A program made the position numbers and the translations under genes. Shown one piece after another: positions 35,763 through 48,187 of a DNA stretch of 64,000 nucleotides. The notes beneath the pieces are model-generated. The model ran no database searches. It had not been told where the DNA came from and was given only the letters and a program-made list of their open reading frames with translations. Positions within the stretch are counted from its first letter, which is position 1. Each line of letters begins with the position of its first letter. Source of the DNA: Hirudinaria manillensis (taxonomy: Eukaryota; Annelida; Clitellata; Hirudinida; Hirudinidae); assembly GCA_034509925.1 (NCBI GenBank), contig CM067536.1:3686001-3750000 (forward strand). Reading direction: 5' to 3'.

Positions 35763-35779
35763 TCGCTCTGCTCTGCCAT
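35763..35779 (-). CDS. 71-residue duplicated gene, copy 2, exon 1
   Basis: ATG at 35779 followed by MAEQS and the donor GTAAGT, exit phase 2. It lies only about 135 bases from the IGFBP exon of CCN-like gene B, on the opposite strand. Confidence 0.5.
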
Positions 35780-35914
35780 ATCTGCCGTGCATTGTAGATA
35801 AATTGTATTTGAAATGTCATCAAATTCTCTAGAGAAGAAGTTTGCAGAAATTTGATAAGAAATTCAAATCTTTTCAATTCTATTACACATCATCAAAAAC
35901 CAATTTGTTGGCAG

Positions 35915-36278
35915 CGGTTGCGCGTGAAGAGGTCGCTAGGAGAGAAGCAGACGGGGCCGAGTTTCAAATCTCTGTGCGAGGACCACTGCCAGTGTGCTCA
36001 ACAAAACTCGTCGTTTCAACTGAGACGTCGTCAACAGAAAGGTCAGCACGATTCCTTATCCAGTCGATCCCTGGTCCTTACGGAACTCCAGTCGTCCGTT
36101 CAGTGTAAGAGCGGAGTCAGCAAAGTCATGGACGGATGCGGTTGCTGTTTGGTTTGTGCCAGACAGCAAGGGGACTCGTGCGACAAGATTCATCCCTGCG
36201 ATGCTCTCAAACAACTCTTCTGCGACACCATCGTCTCCTCTCAAAACGGCCTCATCATTGAATCTGGAATCTGCAAGC
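35915..36278 (+). CDS. CCN-like gene B, IGFBP-domain exon
   Basis: Same 12-cysteine IGFBP module as gene A, 121 residues plus one base. I see no base difference across all 364 bases, including synonymous positions. The identity extends 19 bases into the upstream intron (to AAAACCAATTTG) and only five into the downstream one. The acceptor is TTGGCAG and the donor C|GTGAG. It has no signal peptide of its own; the exon at 20065 is a candidate first exon. Confidence 0.9.
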
Positions 36279-37751
36279 GTGAGCGCAAATTCAGTCGTAA
36301 AGTTTGACCTCTAAACTTTAGGTTCTCCTTTTATTTAAACTTTTCACGTCTTGCTTCGGGTGCTTTTATTCAATTGGTCTCGCGAGAGCACAATTTCAAT
36401 TAATAAGCCTTCGAATGGTTCTGTTGATTGGGGCCTTTATTGCTCCTGCTGTTGCATGGCGAAACCGAAGTGCTCGGTCAGTGCAAGGACTAACATCCAC
36501 TTCTCCTTTTTATGGACCTCCCAGGGGTCTTTTGAACCTAAACCTTCGTTGGAGGTCTTCAAAATTTCCTCCCTGGGAATCACTAAACCGATTTATGAAA
36601 GTCTAAGAAGCGCTTAAAATTTTCTGAAGCCGTTTTTATAAAAAGATTACAAAAAAAATAGAAAAATTGCGAAGAAAGCGAAACAAGAACATCCAAGACG
36701 TTAAGAGCGATCCAATCTGTACCTAGAAACAATAATCTATTTGGAATTACATCTTGCCTTTTTTTTTAATCTTAATTAATCCGAAGCAAAATGCAATTCC
36801 TCGTTTATTTAAATAAATACGTCGAAATGATTGGAACGATCTCCATTCGAGATTATAAATTACTTGATGGATGCCAATCAATCAACCCGCTCTGGACTTT
36901 CTCATAAGGACCATTAGATTAATTAAATTGTCTTTTGGCACCAATAGATCAAGAAATCAAAGCAAAGCGGTCATAAAAACCTAGCGAAACTGCTTCTCCA
37001 TTGCTGTGTCTTCTTTAGACTTCACTCCAAACTGTCACTTAAAGCAACCCGCATTCAGCTCCTGTGCCAAGTGGAAGTCAATTTATAGCAGTTGAACCTC
37101 CCTGAACACATTACATGGACTCACGCTTCCTGTTGACAGTTTCAGAACGAAAGTCATTTGAAAAGACCTTTCGCTTGGCAACTGAAAGACGTTATTGATG
37201 ACCAAAACTGCTTTATTACACGAAAACAAATAAATAAATAATAACAAATAATATTCATTTAACAAGTTTATTTTGGAGAAAATGTATTTACTACAATTAA
37301 AAGTAAATATATTTAATGCGATTAAATGTGTTATTTTAAACAAAAGGGGAATAAAAATAAAAACCGTGTGCGTGGTTTTATTGCCTCGGAGATAATAAGA
37401 CATCATTTCACTGTTTATCGGAGATTCTTTGCTCCTTATCGGGTCCTTTGACATAATTGAGGGAAAAGTATATTAGGATTTTCTCGTCGTAAATCAGTTT
37501 TAATTAGTAATCTTTTTTATTTATTAGACTGCAACCGTATTTACAGCTGTAATTATACTATGATTTTATTCCTTTTCTTTAATTTTTTTTTAAATTGAGA
37601 ATAATATGTAAAACAATAAATAATTGAATAATTGAAATAACCAGCTAGTTATTTCATGGAAAGTTATTTGTCAATAGAATTCTAATTCTTGAATGTTGTT
37701 GATTATAAAAGATTTTAAAAATAAATAAATAAAAAATTCCAACATTTTCAG
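36279..37751 (+). other. Intron of CCN-like gene B (IGFBP to VWC)
   Basis: About 1.5 kb with no repeat array and no similarity to the matching 2.25-kb intron of gene A. Short open frames occur, without domain or splice support. Confidence 0.8.
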
Positions 37752-37981
37752 CCAAGTCTGGAGAGCCGTGTTTGATCGACGGTAAAAAGTACGAGGATGG
37801 TTTGCAATTTCAACTGAACTGCAGTCTCTCGTGTAGTTGTCAGAACGGTCAGTACGCATGCGCCTCGCTCTGTCCTCAGGAGGAGAGACCGCCATCTAGC
37901 GAACATTGCGGACAGGCCAAGCTGCTCTCCATCGCTGGCAGATGCTGCAGGGAGTGGGTCTGTCCACACCCCCCTCAGCAC
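37752..37981 (+). CDS. CCN-like gene B, VWC-domain exon
   Basis: All 230 bases equal those of gene A by eye. They carry the same ten cysteines and the same phases (1 in, 0 out). After the donor, nine bases match exactly and about nineteen match with two differences before the introns diverge. Confidence 0.9.
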
Positions 37982-38340
37982 GTGAGAGGCTGTCATGTTT
38001 TCAATCCATAAACATTTCTCGTCAGGCAACCTAGAAATTAGATTACAAGCCGCGATAGGATATATATACGGTGTCTTCAGAGCGTTCATTTCCAGAGGAC
38101 AAACTCTTATATCTGTCAATTAGGATAAATGGATAGAATAAATAAACGTTTGCGTTTCTTACGTCCGGCGTCAAATTTCTAACGAATCCTTGAGACAACT
38201 GTTGGCAAAAGTAATGAAAAGTAAACTAATCTCAAGAGCGTCTTCAAAACAAATTAATTATTATAATAATAATTAACATTAAATTTATTATTATTATAAT
38301 TTATTACAATAATTGTAATAGCTGTAATTATGACTTGATG

Positions 38341-38735
<395 letters not shown>

Positions 38736-38904
38736 AAATTACTTTCCAATCCTTACTTGTACGGGGTCCATTTATGCTTTCTTTAGCCTCAACAATTCCT
38801 TTCCATTTTCAACGAATTAATTTCTCTTTTGTCATCGCACATCCAAGATTTTAATTTCACGATTTTCAAGACCTCCATATTCCCAATCTCCACGAAGGAG
38901 ATAA

Positions 38905-39003
38905 GGATGACGACAATGATGACGACGGTGATGACGATGACGATGACGACGACGCTGACGATAGTGATGATATCGGTGACGATGGCGATGTTGATGATGA
39001 TAC
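38905..39003. repeat. GAC/GAT triplet microsatellite
   Basis: Mixed GAC, GAT and GGT triplets, with open frames on both strands. Confidence 0.8.
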
Positions 39004-39666
39004 CGAGCAATTTTTTTTCCTGCTGGACTAATCATCTCGGCTTTGTTGGTCATCACATTTACTATAATATCAATTGGCGGCGAAGAAATTGTGTGGATTT
39101 CGATAAATCATGGATTACACAGAACACAGTACAAACTTCCTCATATTTCTTCGTTCTAGATTAAGAGTTCTGCCATATTTTTTGTAGATTATTAGCTTTA
39201 TTTCCGCATGGAAGAAAATTCTAAAAAAGCGTTTGGAGTTTACATCAATCATTTTGTGTGCATTGACCTGACGATGGATTCACTTGATGTGATTGACCCA
39301 ATTTAAATATGTATCTTTTTATATATAGGGCTAAACCTGTGCATTAGGTCATCACCTTAGAACAGGGTAAAACCTGACCTAATTACCATTTTTTTTCTAG
39401 GAACCGATTTACTTTAGTTTAACATAGATACCTGAAAAGGGGGACTACCTGCCCATAGGGACAGTATTTTTTAACAAAATCTTGATGTCCCTACAGGTTT
39501 AACTGTAACTTGCTTATAATGTGACTGCTGTCCATATTGTCGTTCATTTTACAAAGGACCGAATCTTTTTGAATCCGCTTTGAGTTTGGCCAGATCTTTT
39601 TGAAATCCGTACTTGAATGCTATCGCAGTAATTACACTATAATACTATATTAATTCCACGATGCCA

Positions 39667-39715
39667 TATCATCATCGTCGTCGTCGTCGTCATCGTCATC
39701 ATCATCATCATCAAC
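39667..39715. repeat. CGT/CAT triplet microsatellite
   Basis: Short run of CGT then CAT triplets. Confidence 0.85.
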
Positions 39716-40219
39716 CTGTTCATTATCATCAACGAAATCCAGTTCCGCTTCAGTAATTCTGCAACAACTCCGAAGTCAGAATTCGGCAAATTTTCCTGAT
39801 TTAAGTTTAAATTTAAAAAAAAAGAAAGGAGGGAAAAGTTCAGCGTTGCGTGGATAATTTATTTTTAAAAGAGTTTTTTTTTTTCGATTTAGTGAATAAT
39901 TCATTTTATGATTTGAAAATTATTCCATATTTTATTTTATTTTATTTAACGAAAAAAAGTCTAAATATAATTAATTCTCCAGATGATTCCTCTTGATCCA
40001 GCAATCAGAGATCCTTCATTAATCACTTCAAGTTAAAACCAAACAATGAAAATCTCCACTCAATCATTGGAGTCGAAGTTGCTCTGAGCGAAAATGTTGT
40101 TGTTCTTGTTTGTATTGTTGCTGTTCATGTTTGTATTGTTATTGTTGTTTGTTTGTGATGTTTGTGTTGCTGTGTTTGCGCGGAGTTTTGCTTTGTTTGT
40201 TCTTTGGCATTTTTTATAG

Positions 40220-40271
40220 TCCTTTGAGCAACTGAAATTCTCTTCCGATGAAGAGGAAGGCCTGCCAGACT
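40220..40271 (+). CDS. Weak candidate linker exon of CCN-like gene B
   Basis: A good acceptor (GGCATTTTTTATAG) is followed by an acidic 18-residue frame without cysteine, similar in character to the linker of gene A. The only donor (TAT|GTTTTT) leaves phase 0, whereas phase 1 is needed, so it cannot join the TSP1 exon directly. Confidence 0.15.
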
Positions 40272-41214
40272 ATGTTTTTTTCCATTGTTTTTCTATATGA
40301 TTCTCGTCAGATTTTTTGTTGTTGTTTTTATTGTTGTTTTTCAGTTTCGACATCGAAATGTTGAATCAACAATGTTGAAAGTTGCTGACGTTTTGTATTT
40401 GATTCCAGATCGACCTTGGACTTTATTCAGGACATTTCCTCTCCGAGCATTCGTCACAGGAGACAGGTTTGGAAATATTTGCTCAGCTCTTGATTGAGAA
40501 CTTGCATAAGCAGATCTTAGTTGAACGTTTTTGCTTGGGATTTTAATGTAATTTAGTTTTAATGCAATTTAATTTTAATGTTATTTCGAAGTTGTAATTC
40601 GAATGACCAAAAAGTAAAAAGAATATTAACAAAAGCAAATTAATAACATTAATAATAAGAAAATCAAGAAGAAAACTCTGGTAATGATGACGATGATGAT
40701 GATGAATGAGAATATATGAAAATAAAGGGAAATAATTTTAAACATAATTTTTAAAACTTAATTTATAACTTCAGGCATTCAATTTATTTATAAAAATAAG
40801 AGAAAACCTTGTTCAAAATTGGAACGAAATTATTTCTTTGCATTAAAAATACTTGCCTCTTAATTTCTCTTAATTTTAATTAATCACTAAAAACAAATTT
40901 ATTGATTGATAAAATATTATTAAGTTTAATTTCCTTCCAAATATCTGATCAAAATTCTTGATCAAAGGGTTAAAAGTGAAATACACTTACGTATAAACGA
41001 CTTCGATAAGAATGACTCTACGTTCATTCAGGACTTGAACGTATCTCAACCATTCAGACGTCCAGGGGAGTTCAACGCGTGCACAAGAATCAAAATGCTT
41101 TCAAAGTTCTAACCCTTGAATATGAGAAGCTGCATTATTCAGTTTATTTGGTTCCATCGTAAAGATGGCATCAAACCTAACCACGTTGTCAGTTTTCAAT
41201 TATCTTATCGTCAG

Positions 41215-41510
41215 TGTATCATCATTATCATCGTCGCCATCACCATCATCACGATGTCATCAGTACATGCAAATGTATCGCTGTAGCGTCACACATGTGT
41301 CATTACCATGTCACCATCGTTATCATCATCAACAACAACAACATCATCATCATCATTACATCCAAAATGTATCGCTATGGCATCACATATATAGCATTAA
41401 CATGTCATCATCGTTATCATCATCATTGTTATGCCACCATTACATCACAAATGTATTGGTATTAGACCAGTATCACTATCATGTCAACAACATCATCATC
41501 AGTAGCACAC
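41215..41510. repeat. Degenerate long-unit repeat rich in CAT
   Basis: Blocks starting AAATGTATCGCT and containing CATGTCACCATCGTTATCAT recur at spacings of roughly 100-120 bases, with decay. The two long frames across it reflect the repeat. Confidence 0.65.
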
Positions 41511-43814
41511 CAACGTCAAAAATAATGTAATATTATCACATTGTAAGTAAACAATCGCTTGAAACAAGTCCTTCTGTCTCATTAAACTGATTTCACGTAA
41601 TTTTCAACGTAATTTTAAATACTTTGTAAATAAATAAATAACTTTAGACCCGCCTAAATATGTATAATTGAAGCGCCACTTCCGGCAACTTTAGCTGACG
41701 ACCTAGGAATAAAAACGAGAGTCCTAAACACACGCAGAGGAGTTCCATTGAGATTGACTTGGGAGTTTTCATGAATTTGATTGATTCCTGCCATCCATCT
41801 CGGCCGTTGTTGCTATTACTTTGTTTATGCAAATGTTTTTCTTTGTTTATTTTAAAGTTTTTTTTTAACATTTTTCGAGTTTATTCGACAAATGAAGTTT
41901 AAAATCAACGCTCGAAATCGATAACGAAACAACTTCGTTCCAATTTTGAATTCATTTCACGTTCCAAGTCTCACGTGATCAAAGAGAAGAATTTTCGAGA
42001 CAATTTATATTTATATAAATAAAAACTAAAATCACCGAGAATACGTGGATCTAATTCTGTCTGCTTTGTTTACGAAGTGTTTAGAAAGCCTAAACAAGTC
42101 AAAGTTATATTAACGAGGCTAATATTCGGAATACAAAAGCAGGACACTCAAAGACCTATTCAATGATTCTCCCTCATAAAATGACTCCCACATTCTGATC
42201 TATCTCTCCATCAATGAACCAAACATGGCGGCCATAAGGAAGCCATCTTGATTTACACCCCGTCTCGCATTCTTTGAGTAAATCTGAAATAAATATTCGA
42301 ATTAATCATTATAAACAAAAGGCATTGAAAATATTGAATGTCGCAACAACTGTTGTTTTTGATACGTTTCAGTAAGTTGTGTGATAGGTTAACGGTTCAA
42401 TATAACATCAATAGATTTAATAATCTATTTAAAACATTAAAAAATAAATTTTGATTTAGACTCAAATCTTAAAAAAGAAATTTAAAAGTGAACTGAAAAT
42501 TAAATGTTAAAAATATTCCAAATTAAATTCCAAAAATAAATCCGAAATGTCTTGAAAACCACTCGGTCGTGTATTGTTCAATCAGAGAGGTTGGATCAGG
42601 GTTTTGTTCGAATAACCAACGATTTTTCTGAAGCATTTATTTCGGTGATTTATTGAAATATTTATTTTATTTATTTACTGAAATATTTATTTTATTTGTT
42701 TACTAATATATTGCTATTAAACTGATAAATTGTTTTGTATATTTAAAATTAAATCCCAACATCAGATAGTTTCTCATTCTGCCAAAGGATTGGCTTCAAG
42801 TTATATTTAAACAAGTTAACATTTTCAATTTATTTATTATTCTATTTTTTTTTAAATATTTTGTAATATTTCTAACAAAATACTTGGAAAATCGAAACAA
42901 AAAAGATGCACCGATGATGAACGTTAATCCAATATTTCCACTCATTTATCATCGTGTGACCACGTGATATTTTCAGGAGATCTCCATAAAACTTCTGTCA
43001 AGAGGATGCTTTTTAAATAAAAAAAAAGAATATAACTTTATATTCATTTTAGAAAACCATGCAAAGATAATACGGTATAATATAATATAATAATAATAAT
43101 AAAAATAAAAATAATATACAATATACATTTAAATCACTTTGGTGGTAATTAAAAATAGAATCACTTTCCATTTGAGTATGGAAACATCATTCGTAGGACG
43201 TCCACCGTCCGTTGAATATTTTCTAAATTTAATTTCGTTCCAACAAAAATAAATCGAATTTCAACCGCAACAATTTCAAAGGTTCCGTCGTAAAAACTTC
43301 CGAAAAATCACTCGAAAAGCAGTAATAAAAGCGAAAATGCGAGGAGCAAACCGAGGATGATGCTTCGCACGGCTACATGGACCATTACCTCCACAATATG
43401 CGCCAAAATTACTCGATCCTGGCGCCAGATATTGGATGTGTGATTTGTAGACCCTGCACAGGGTCACGGGCCTCCATCGTACCCCCATCTCCCTAATGTA
43501 CACCCTCCAACATAACGGCTCATCACACGATAGCAATAAACCCCCGACATGTGCCTTTTTAAGGAAGAGTAAGCAGGGGCTTTCCTTCTCGCAGATTTCT
43601 GGGGTGGAAATATTTTATTTTTAAAAATCCAATTTAATAAGATTAAGTAAGACTGCCAACGAGTCGTTTAAAAATCATTTTACCGGGTCAAAACTTTGAC
43701 AATTATGATTTATTTTATTATTATTATTAGAATACATCTAATAATTTAACCAAATATTATTTAATTTTGTCGATTTAAACGTTCAAATCGCTACAATTAA
43801 ACTTTTCTCGCCAG

Positions 43815-44005
43815 ACGTGAACAGAAGAGAGCGCTGCATAAAGGACGTCTCCCAGTGGAGTTCGTGTTCGGCCACTTGTGGAACCGGTTGGTCCATCCAC
43901 ATGACCAACGACAATGAAAACTGCAAGACGGTCGTCGAACGCAAGATGTGCTACATGAGACCGTGTCCGCCCGATGAAGCACAAATCAACCCAAATGCAT
44001 CACTG
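43815..44005 (+). CDS. CCN-like gene B, TSP1-domain exon
   Basis: Six cysteines and WSSCSATCGTG, as in gene A. The first eight bases (ACGTGAAC) differ at four positions from gene A; the remaining 183 differ at one synonymous base. Entry is phase 1 after CTCGCCAG and exit is phase 0 at CTG|GTCAGA. Protein change: DVN against DVS before RRERC. Confidence 0.9.
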
Positions 44006-44268
44006 GTCAGACTTTCATTTATAAATTCCATATTAAATATTCAATGGATCCTAATGGCCAACCTTGATAGGTCATTACTTTTGCGCTGAAATTGTAGAGT
44101 AATAAGTTTTTATTGGTATTAAATATTTAAATAGTTAAATAGTTTTATAATGAATTAATAATATGGCATAATTAAAAGAACTCCTAATCCCCCAGAGCTA
44201 ATGACGCCTCTCCCTAAAGCTTTTTTGTCATAAAAAAGAAACAATTAAGAACGTACATCAATCGCCAG

Positions 44269-44589
44269 GTTTGGAATGAGTGCCAAGATTCTCCGTCGCT
44301 GGTCACTCTGAGTATTGAGGGTTGCACCAGCGAAAAAGAAGTGAACACCACGATATGCACCGTGTGCCATCACCACCCGACCGCACCCAAGTCGAATCCC
44401 AACAGGCACCAACAACAGCAACACCATCAGCAACAACAACAGCAGCCAACGAGCAAGAAAAAGTGTTGCAAACCCGGCCAAACGAGGACAATCGATGTGA
44501 CCATGAAATGCAAAAACGGAACAACAACCGGGATGAAATTCAAGCAAATCAGAAGCTGCAAATGCAAGGAGAACTTCTGTCGTCAGTGA
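44269..44589 (+). CDS. CCN-like gene B, C-terminal cystine-knot exon with Gln-rich insert
   Basis: Acceptor ATCGCCAG, phase 0, starting VWNECQ. Ten cysteines are in the CT order, ending NFCRQ and TGA. Between TVC and KKKCC lies an insert of about 36 residues containing two Gln/His runs (a CAA/CAG repeat read in frame), placed where gene A also has an insert but of unrelated sequence. The visible exons give 12+10+6+10 cysteines. It is clearly diverged from gene A, in contrast to the three earlier exons. Confidence 0.88.
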   Translation, partial: VWNECQDSPSLVTLSIEGCTSEKEVNTTICTVCHHHPTAPKSNPNRHQQQQHHQQQQQQPTSKKKCCKPGQTRTIDVTMKCKNGTTTGMKFKQIRSCKCKENFCRQ

Positions 44590-46855
44590 CATTCCAATGA
44601 CACGACTACGTAACACTGAACGACATAACACGACTTCGTGTTTCTTGTTTGAAATTTTTATTTTCGAAGCACGATTTGAATTTACGGCGCCATGTTTTGA
44701 AAACAACAAACCGCTTATGACCTACAAAAGGACACGTATTTGTCGTCTGATAACTTGAAATTGCTTTAAATTAAACACTGGTTTACAGTGAAATACATTC
44801 TTAAATTAATATTTCCAACTTCGCTGGACCTGTTAAAAAAAAGTCCATTTATTCCTATTTTGCATTTTATCAATTTATGGATTTTGTTTTTATAAAAAAA
44901 AAGTGTGTGAGAACTCAGCAAAAACATTGCGAAATAAATTCTCAATTCGAAATATTTTTATTCCGTGAAAATATATTCATCTTATGTGACACCTTATGAA
45001 GCTTTAAAGGGAGCCGTTCGCTAAAAATTGATAATTCTCGCGATCAAACTTTTCACGAGCCACTAAATAATTGATATTCAGGCATTTAAATATTATTTTC
45101 GACGAAATAAATACAAAAATAAAGATATGATAAATAAAAAAACGAAACAACACGTTCTGAGACGAAATCGAGAGCAACAGACACTATAAGCTTCTCTTCC
45201 TACAGCCGTGGAAATAAATCAGTTTTCATCCAAAAATCTCCTTTTCGTGGATTTTCTCATTTGCTCGGATCGAGATTGACATTTTTTGTGGTATTTAATC
45301 TGTCTTCTGATGTTGACGGATTGATTTCTAATTGCATTCAGCTAATAAATAATTAAGGAGAAAATCCCGATTCTAACACGTCATTTATATCCATCCATCC
45401 GTGTTTCGTTGGCAAGTGACGTGTTCCGAAACCAATTCTTCGTGCAATCTGTCCCCACCAGGCAAAGAGGAAAAATGTCGCTAATTTAGCCGAGGAAATG
45501 TTACGATGTTAGTCACGATTCTCAACCTCATTCAAGATTCATGGTGAGTTCCAGAAGGAGATTGTTCAATCTTCTCCATTGAAAATCTTTCCATCGCTGT
45601 CGTCCGCTTTTTGTGGAAGCATTTTTCGAACCGAAAGTTAATTAATTCCGTAGAAAGCATTTTAATAAATAATGTTGTCGGAGCCTGTCAACCTGTCGGG
45701 GAGTCCAACGGAGAAATGTTTGCTCAGTAATCCTCCAAACAATGGAACTCACAGCCCACCTGAAACTGCAAACAGCGAGTCTGGAATGCTTTGAGATGAT
45801 TTGAGTGGATGGTCCTGTCTGGATTCTATGACGGATGTAGACAATTATCTCATCGAATGACCGTCAACTCCAGCCATGATCATCGTCGTCGTCGTTGTCG
45901 TCGCCATTATCTCTCAGACGTTCTCGCCATCTCTAAAGCAATGTCCAAACATGTTCACATCAGTTTATTGAATAATCGGTAACATGCGGAACGCTACGAA
46001 AGTTCTCAGTGAATAAATAAAAATAAATCGGCCTCTTGTCCATTAATTACTCGGAAAATGTTATTCACGGTTCGAGTAATTAATTCAAATTATAAATATC
46101 AGCCTCCATCCATCCATCCAGAGTTCATACGTTCAGTCCGGATCAGGTTGTCCGTTTGTTTGAATTTTCGCACGTAGAAAGTTTGATTTTGATGATGCAA
46201 CGGTTTTAATAAATAAACGCCATAAAACACGCGAAATATGCGCAATAAAATAAAAATTAGTTTTTATAAAGTCATGTTGCACGGCATTTTTATATTCTCT
46301 TATTTAAGTTAGCCTGACAATCCAAGCAAACAAAGCACATCTCGTGCTTCGTACTTTTTCTAAACAATGGAACCAAACAAAGGGCTCCGCCTGTTTGCGC
46401 TGCCAAACTTTTACGATTTTGCGACAGACTTTTAAGATTTTAAAAAATACGAAATTTTACTCCTCTTCACAATTAGAAACTTTGAATATTTCAAGCTTCC
46501 AAGTTATACAAACTTTATATCATCGATTTATCCTTGTATAAGATTCGTTTCGTCATCTCTTTGTGATAGTTAGGCCGACCAATCAGAGGTAAAGTACATT
46601 ACCGGTTATCTCTTATTCAAATTGGGCAGTACTCGTTCTTATAAGTGGACCGTAGACCACCCGTGCTTGTCATATATTTCGTATTTAAGTCTGTGTCTCG
46701 TGGTTCGCTATTTTCGCTCTGACACTTTTCGTTTGAGGCGAATTTAAGTCGCTTTAAAGGTCGGTTGGGAAAGAATTTCGATTTTAAAACCTGAAATTAA
46801 GTCTTGTATTGCGTTCTACATTTCGTTTTTGATTTAGGAATCTGCATACTGCAGA
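44590..46855. other. Intergenic stretch between CCN-like gene B and the innexin
   Basis: The 3' UTR of gene B probably ends after the AATAAA at 44933-44938. Most of 45300-46100 is moderately GC-rich but has no supported exon. From about 46600 it is the innexin promoter and 5' UTR. AAAG|GTCGGT near 46759 and GATTTAG at 46837 could bound a 5' UTR intron. Confidence 0.55.
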
Positions 46856-47349
46856 ATGGACAAGATTCTCGGAGTATTGGGCGGTGTGCCAAACACAAAG
46901 CCCAGGAACGACGATGACTTCGCCGATAGATTGGTCTATAAAACGACCGTCGGCATGCTAATTCTTTTCGCCATCATTATTTCGACAAAACAATACGTCG
47001 GAGATCCAATCCAGTGCTGGGTGCCTGCCGAATTCACGGGGAACCAAGAAGAATACACAAACAATTACTGCTGGATTAAGAACACCTACTACTTGCCCTA
47101 TGAGAAGAACATTCCCAAAGAACACGAAGCTGAAAAGCGAAAAATCATTCCTTATTACCAATGGGCGCCTCTCATACTCGGAGTGCAGGCCCTGATTTGT
47201 TACCTTCCGATCATTCTGTGGAGATATCTCAACAAGAAGTCCGGCATCGACGTTAATGCCATCGTCGAGGCAGGAGAGAAGTTCACCAATGCCGAAGCGG
47301 CGGAGAACAGGGAGAAGACTTTGAACTTCATGGCCAAGCTCATGGACAG
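46856..47349 (+). CDS. Innexin, exon 1
   Basis: Innexins form the gap junctions of invertebrates: hexameric or octameric channels linking neighbouring cells, in the plasma membrane. Exon 1 starts at ATG 46856 (MDKILGVLGG) and encodes residues 1-164 plus two bases. It covers the cytoplasmic N-terminus, the first membrane span (about 29-48), the first extracellular loop with C54 and C72 of the conserved pair, and the family signature YYQW at 100-103, which opens the second span (about 104-122). The donor is AG|GTAGGC, phase 2. This start is supported by the short N-terminus before the first span, usual for innexins. Confidence 0.95.
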
Positions 47350-47484
47350 GTAGGCTGGGATTTGCATGTTCAGACCATATGGGTTACACTTAATTGATTA
47401 ATTAGGTATAATTATATATAATTAAGTACTATTAATTAATTTATAAAACGTTTGTTGTTAACGATTCCTTGCTATGCATTCAAG

Positions 47485-48187
47485 GTATTTGGTCAACCAG
47501 TGTGACAAGGCGACCCGCTGCACGGTGAGCCTGAAGCACCTGTTCTCTCGCACATGCTTCAAGTGGTGCGGAAGGAAGAAGGGAAACTACCTGACGACCC
47601 TCTACCTGTTCTGCAAGTTCCTGCTCTTCGTGTCCGTCTTCAGTCAACTCTTCGCTCTTAACTTCTTCCTCGGCCAGGACTTCCACTTGTACGGATTCGA
47701 CGCCATCAGGAGCATGTTCGCGGGAGAGGACCAGGCCGCCTCGGACCGCTTCCCGAGGGTCACCATGTGCGACTTCAAGGTCAGGAGGCTCGGAAACGTC
47801 CAGCGCTACACCGTCCAGTGCGTCCTTCCCATCAATCTCTTCAACGAGAAGATCTACCTGTTCGTCTGGTTCTGGCTCGCCTTTGCCACCGGCATCATGG
47901 TCTTCTCCATCGTCAGCTGGATGTTCAGATTTTTCTGGGCCCGCGACAGGAAAATGTACGTCAAGAAGCACCTGGAGCTCATGGAGAAGATAATCAGCGA
48001 CGCAGACAAGGCGGTGGTGACGAAGTTCGTGGAGGACTACTTGAAGCAGGACGGAATCTTCGTGCTGAGGATGGTCGGGCACAACACCAACGCCATCACG
48101 GCCACGGAGTTCGTCTGCAAGCTCTGGGACAACTACAGGATGAAGTCCTTCACCGAGAAAATCGAAGGCAACTTCGGCTCCGTTTGA
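47485..48187 (+). CDS. Innexin, exon 2
   Basis: The acceptor TTCAAG joins AG|G to restore Arg165. This exon holds the cytoplasmic loop, the third span (about 203-225), the second extracellular loop with C260 and C277, the fourth span (about 288-311) and a C-terminal tail ending GSV. Total length is 398 residues, normal for an innexin. Third codon positions are much richer in G and C than in the surrounding DNA. As a result the antisense strand also holds a 200-codon open frame, which is a shadow. Which innexin paralogue this is cannot be told here. Confidence 0.95.

Larger units (their letters stand above)
31949..35827. repeat. Tandem duplication, unit 2
   Basis: Unit 2 directly abuts unit 1. 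Its left block (31946-33460) matches 24233-25560 with high identity, apart from small indels and an extra GAT/GAC tract at 32826-32905. Its right block (35298-35827) matches 31420-31948. Between them lie a truncated R2 copy and a CR1-like tail in place of the longer interior of unit 1. Confidence 0.8.

Noticed and set aside
40285-40497. 70-codon + strand frame with a good acceptor (TTGTTTTTCAG)
   Set aside because: No donor gives the phase needed for CCN-like gene B, and no domain is recognised.
47480-48082. 200-codon open frame antisense to innexin exon 2
   Set aside because: The sense strand is a clear innexin; GC-rich third positions remove stops from the antisense frame.
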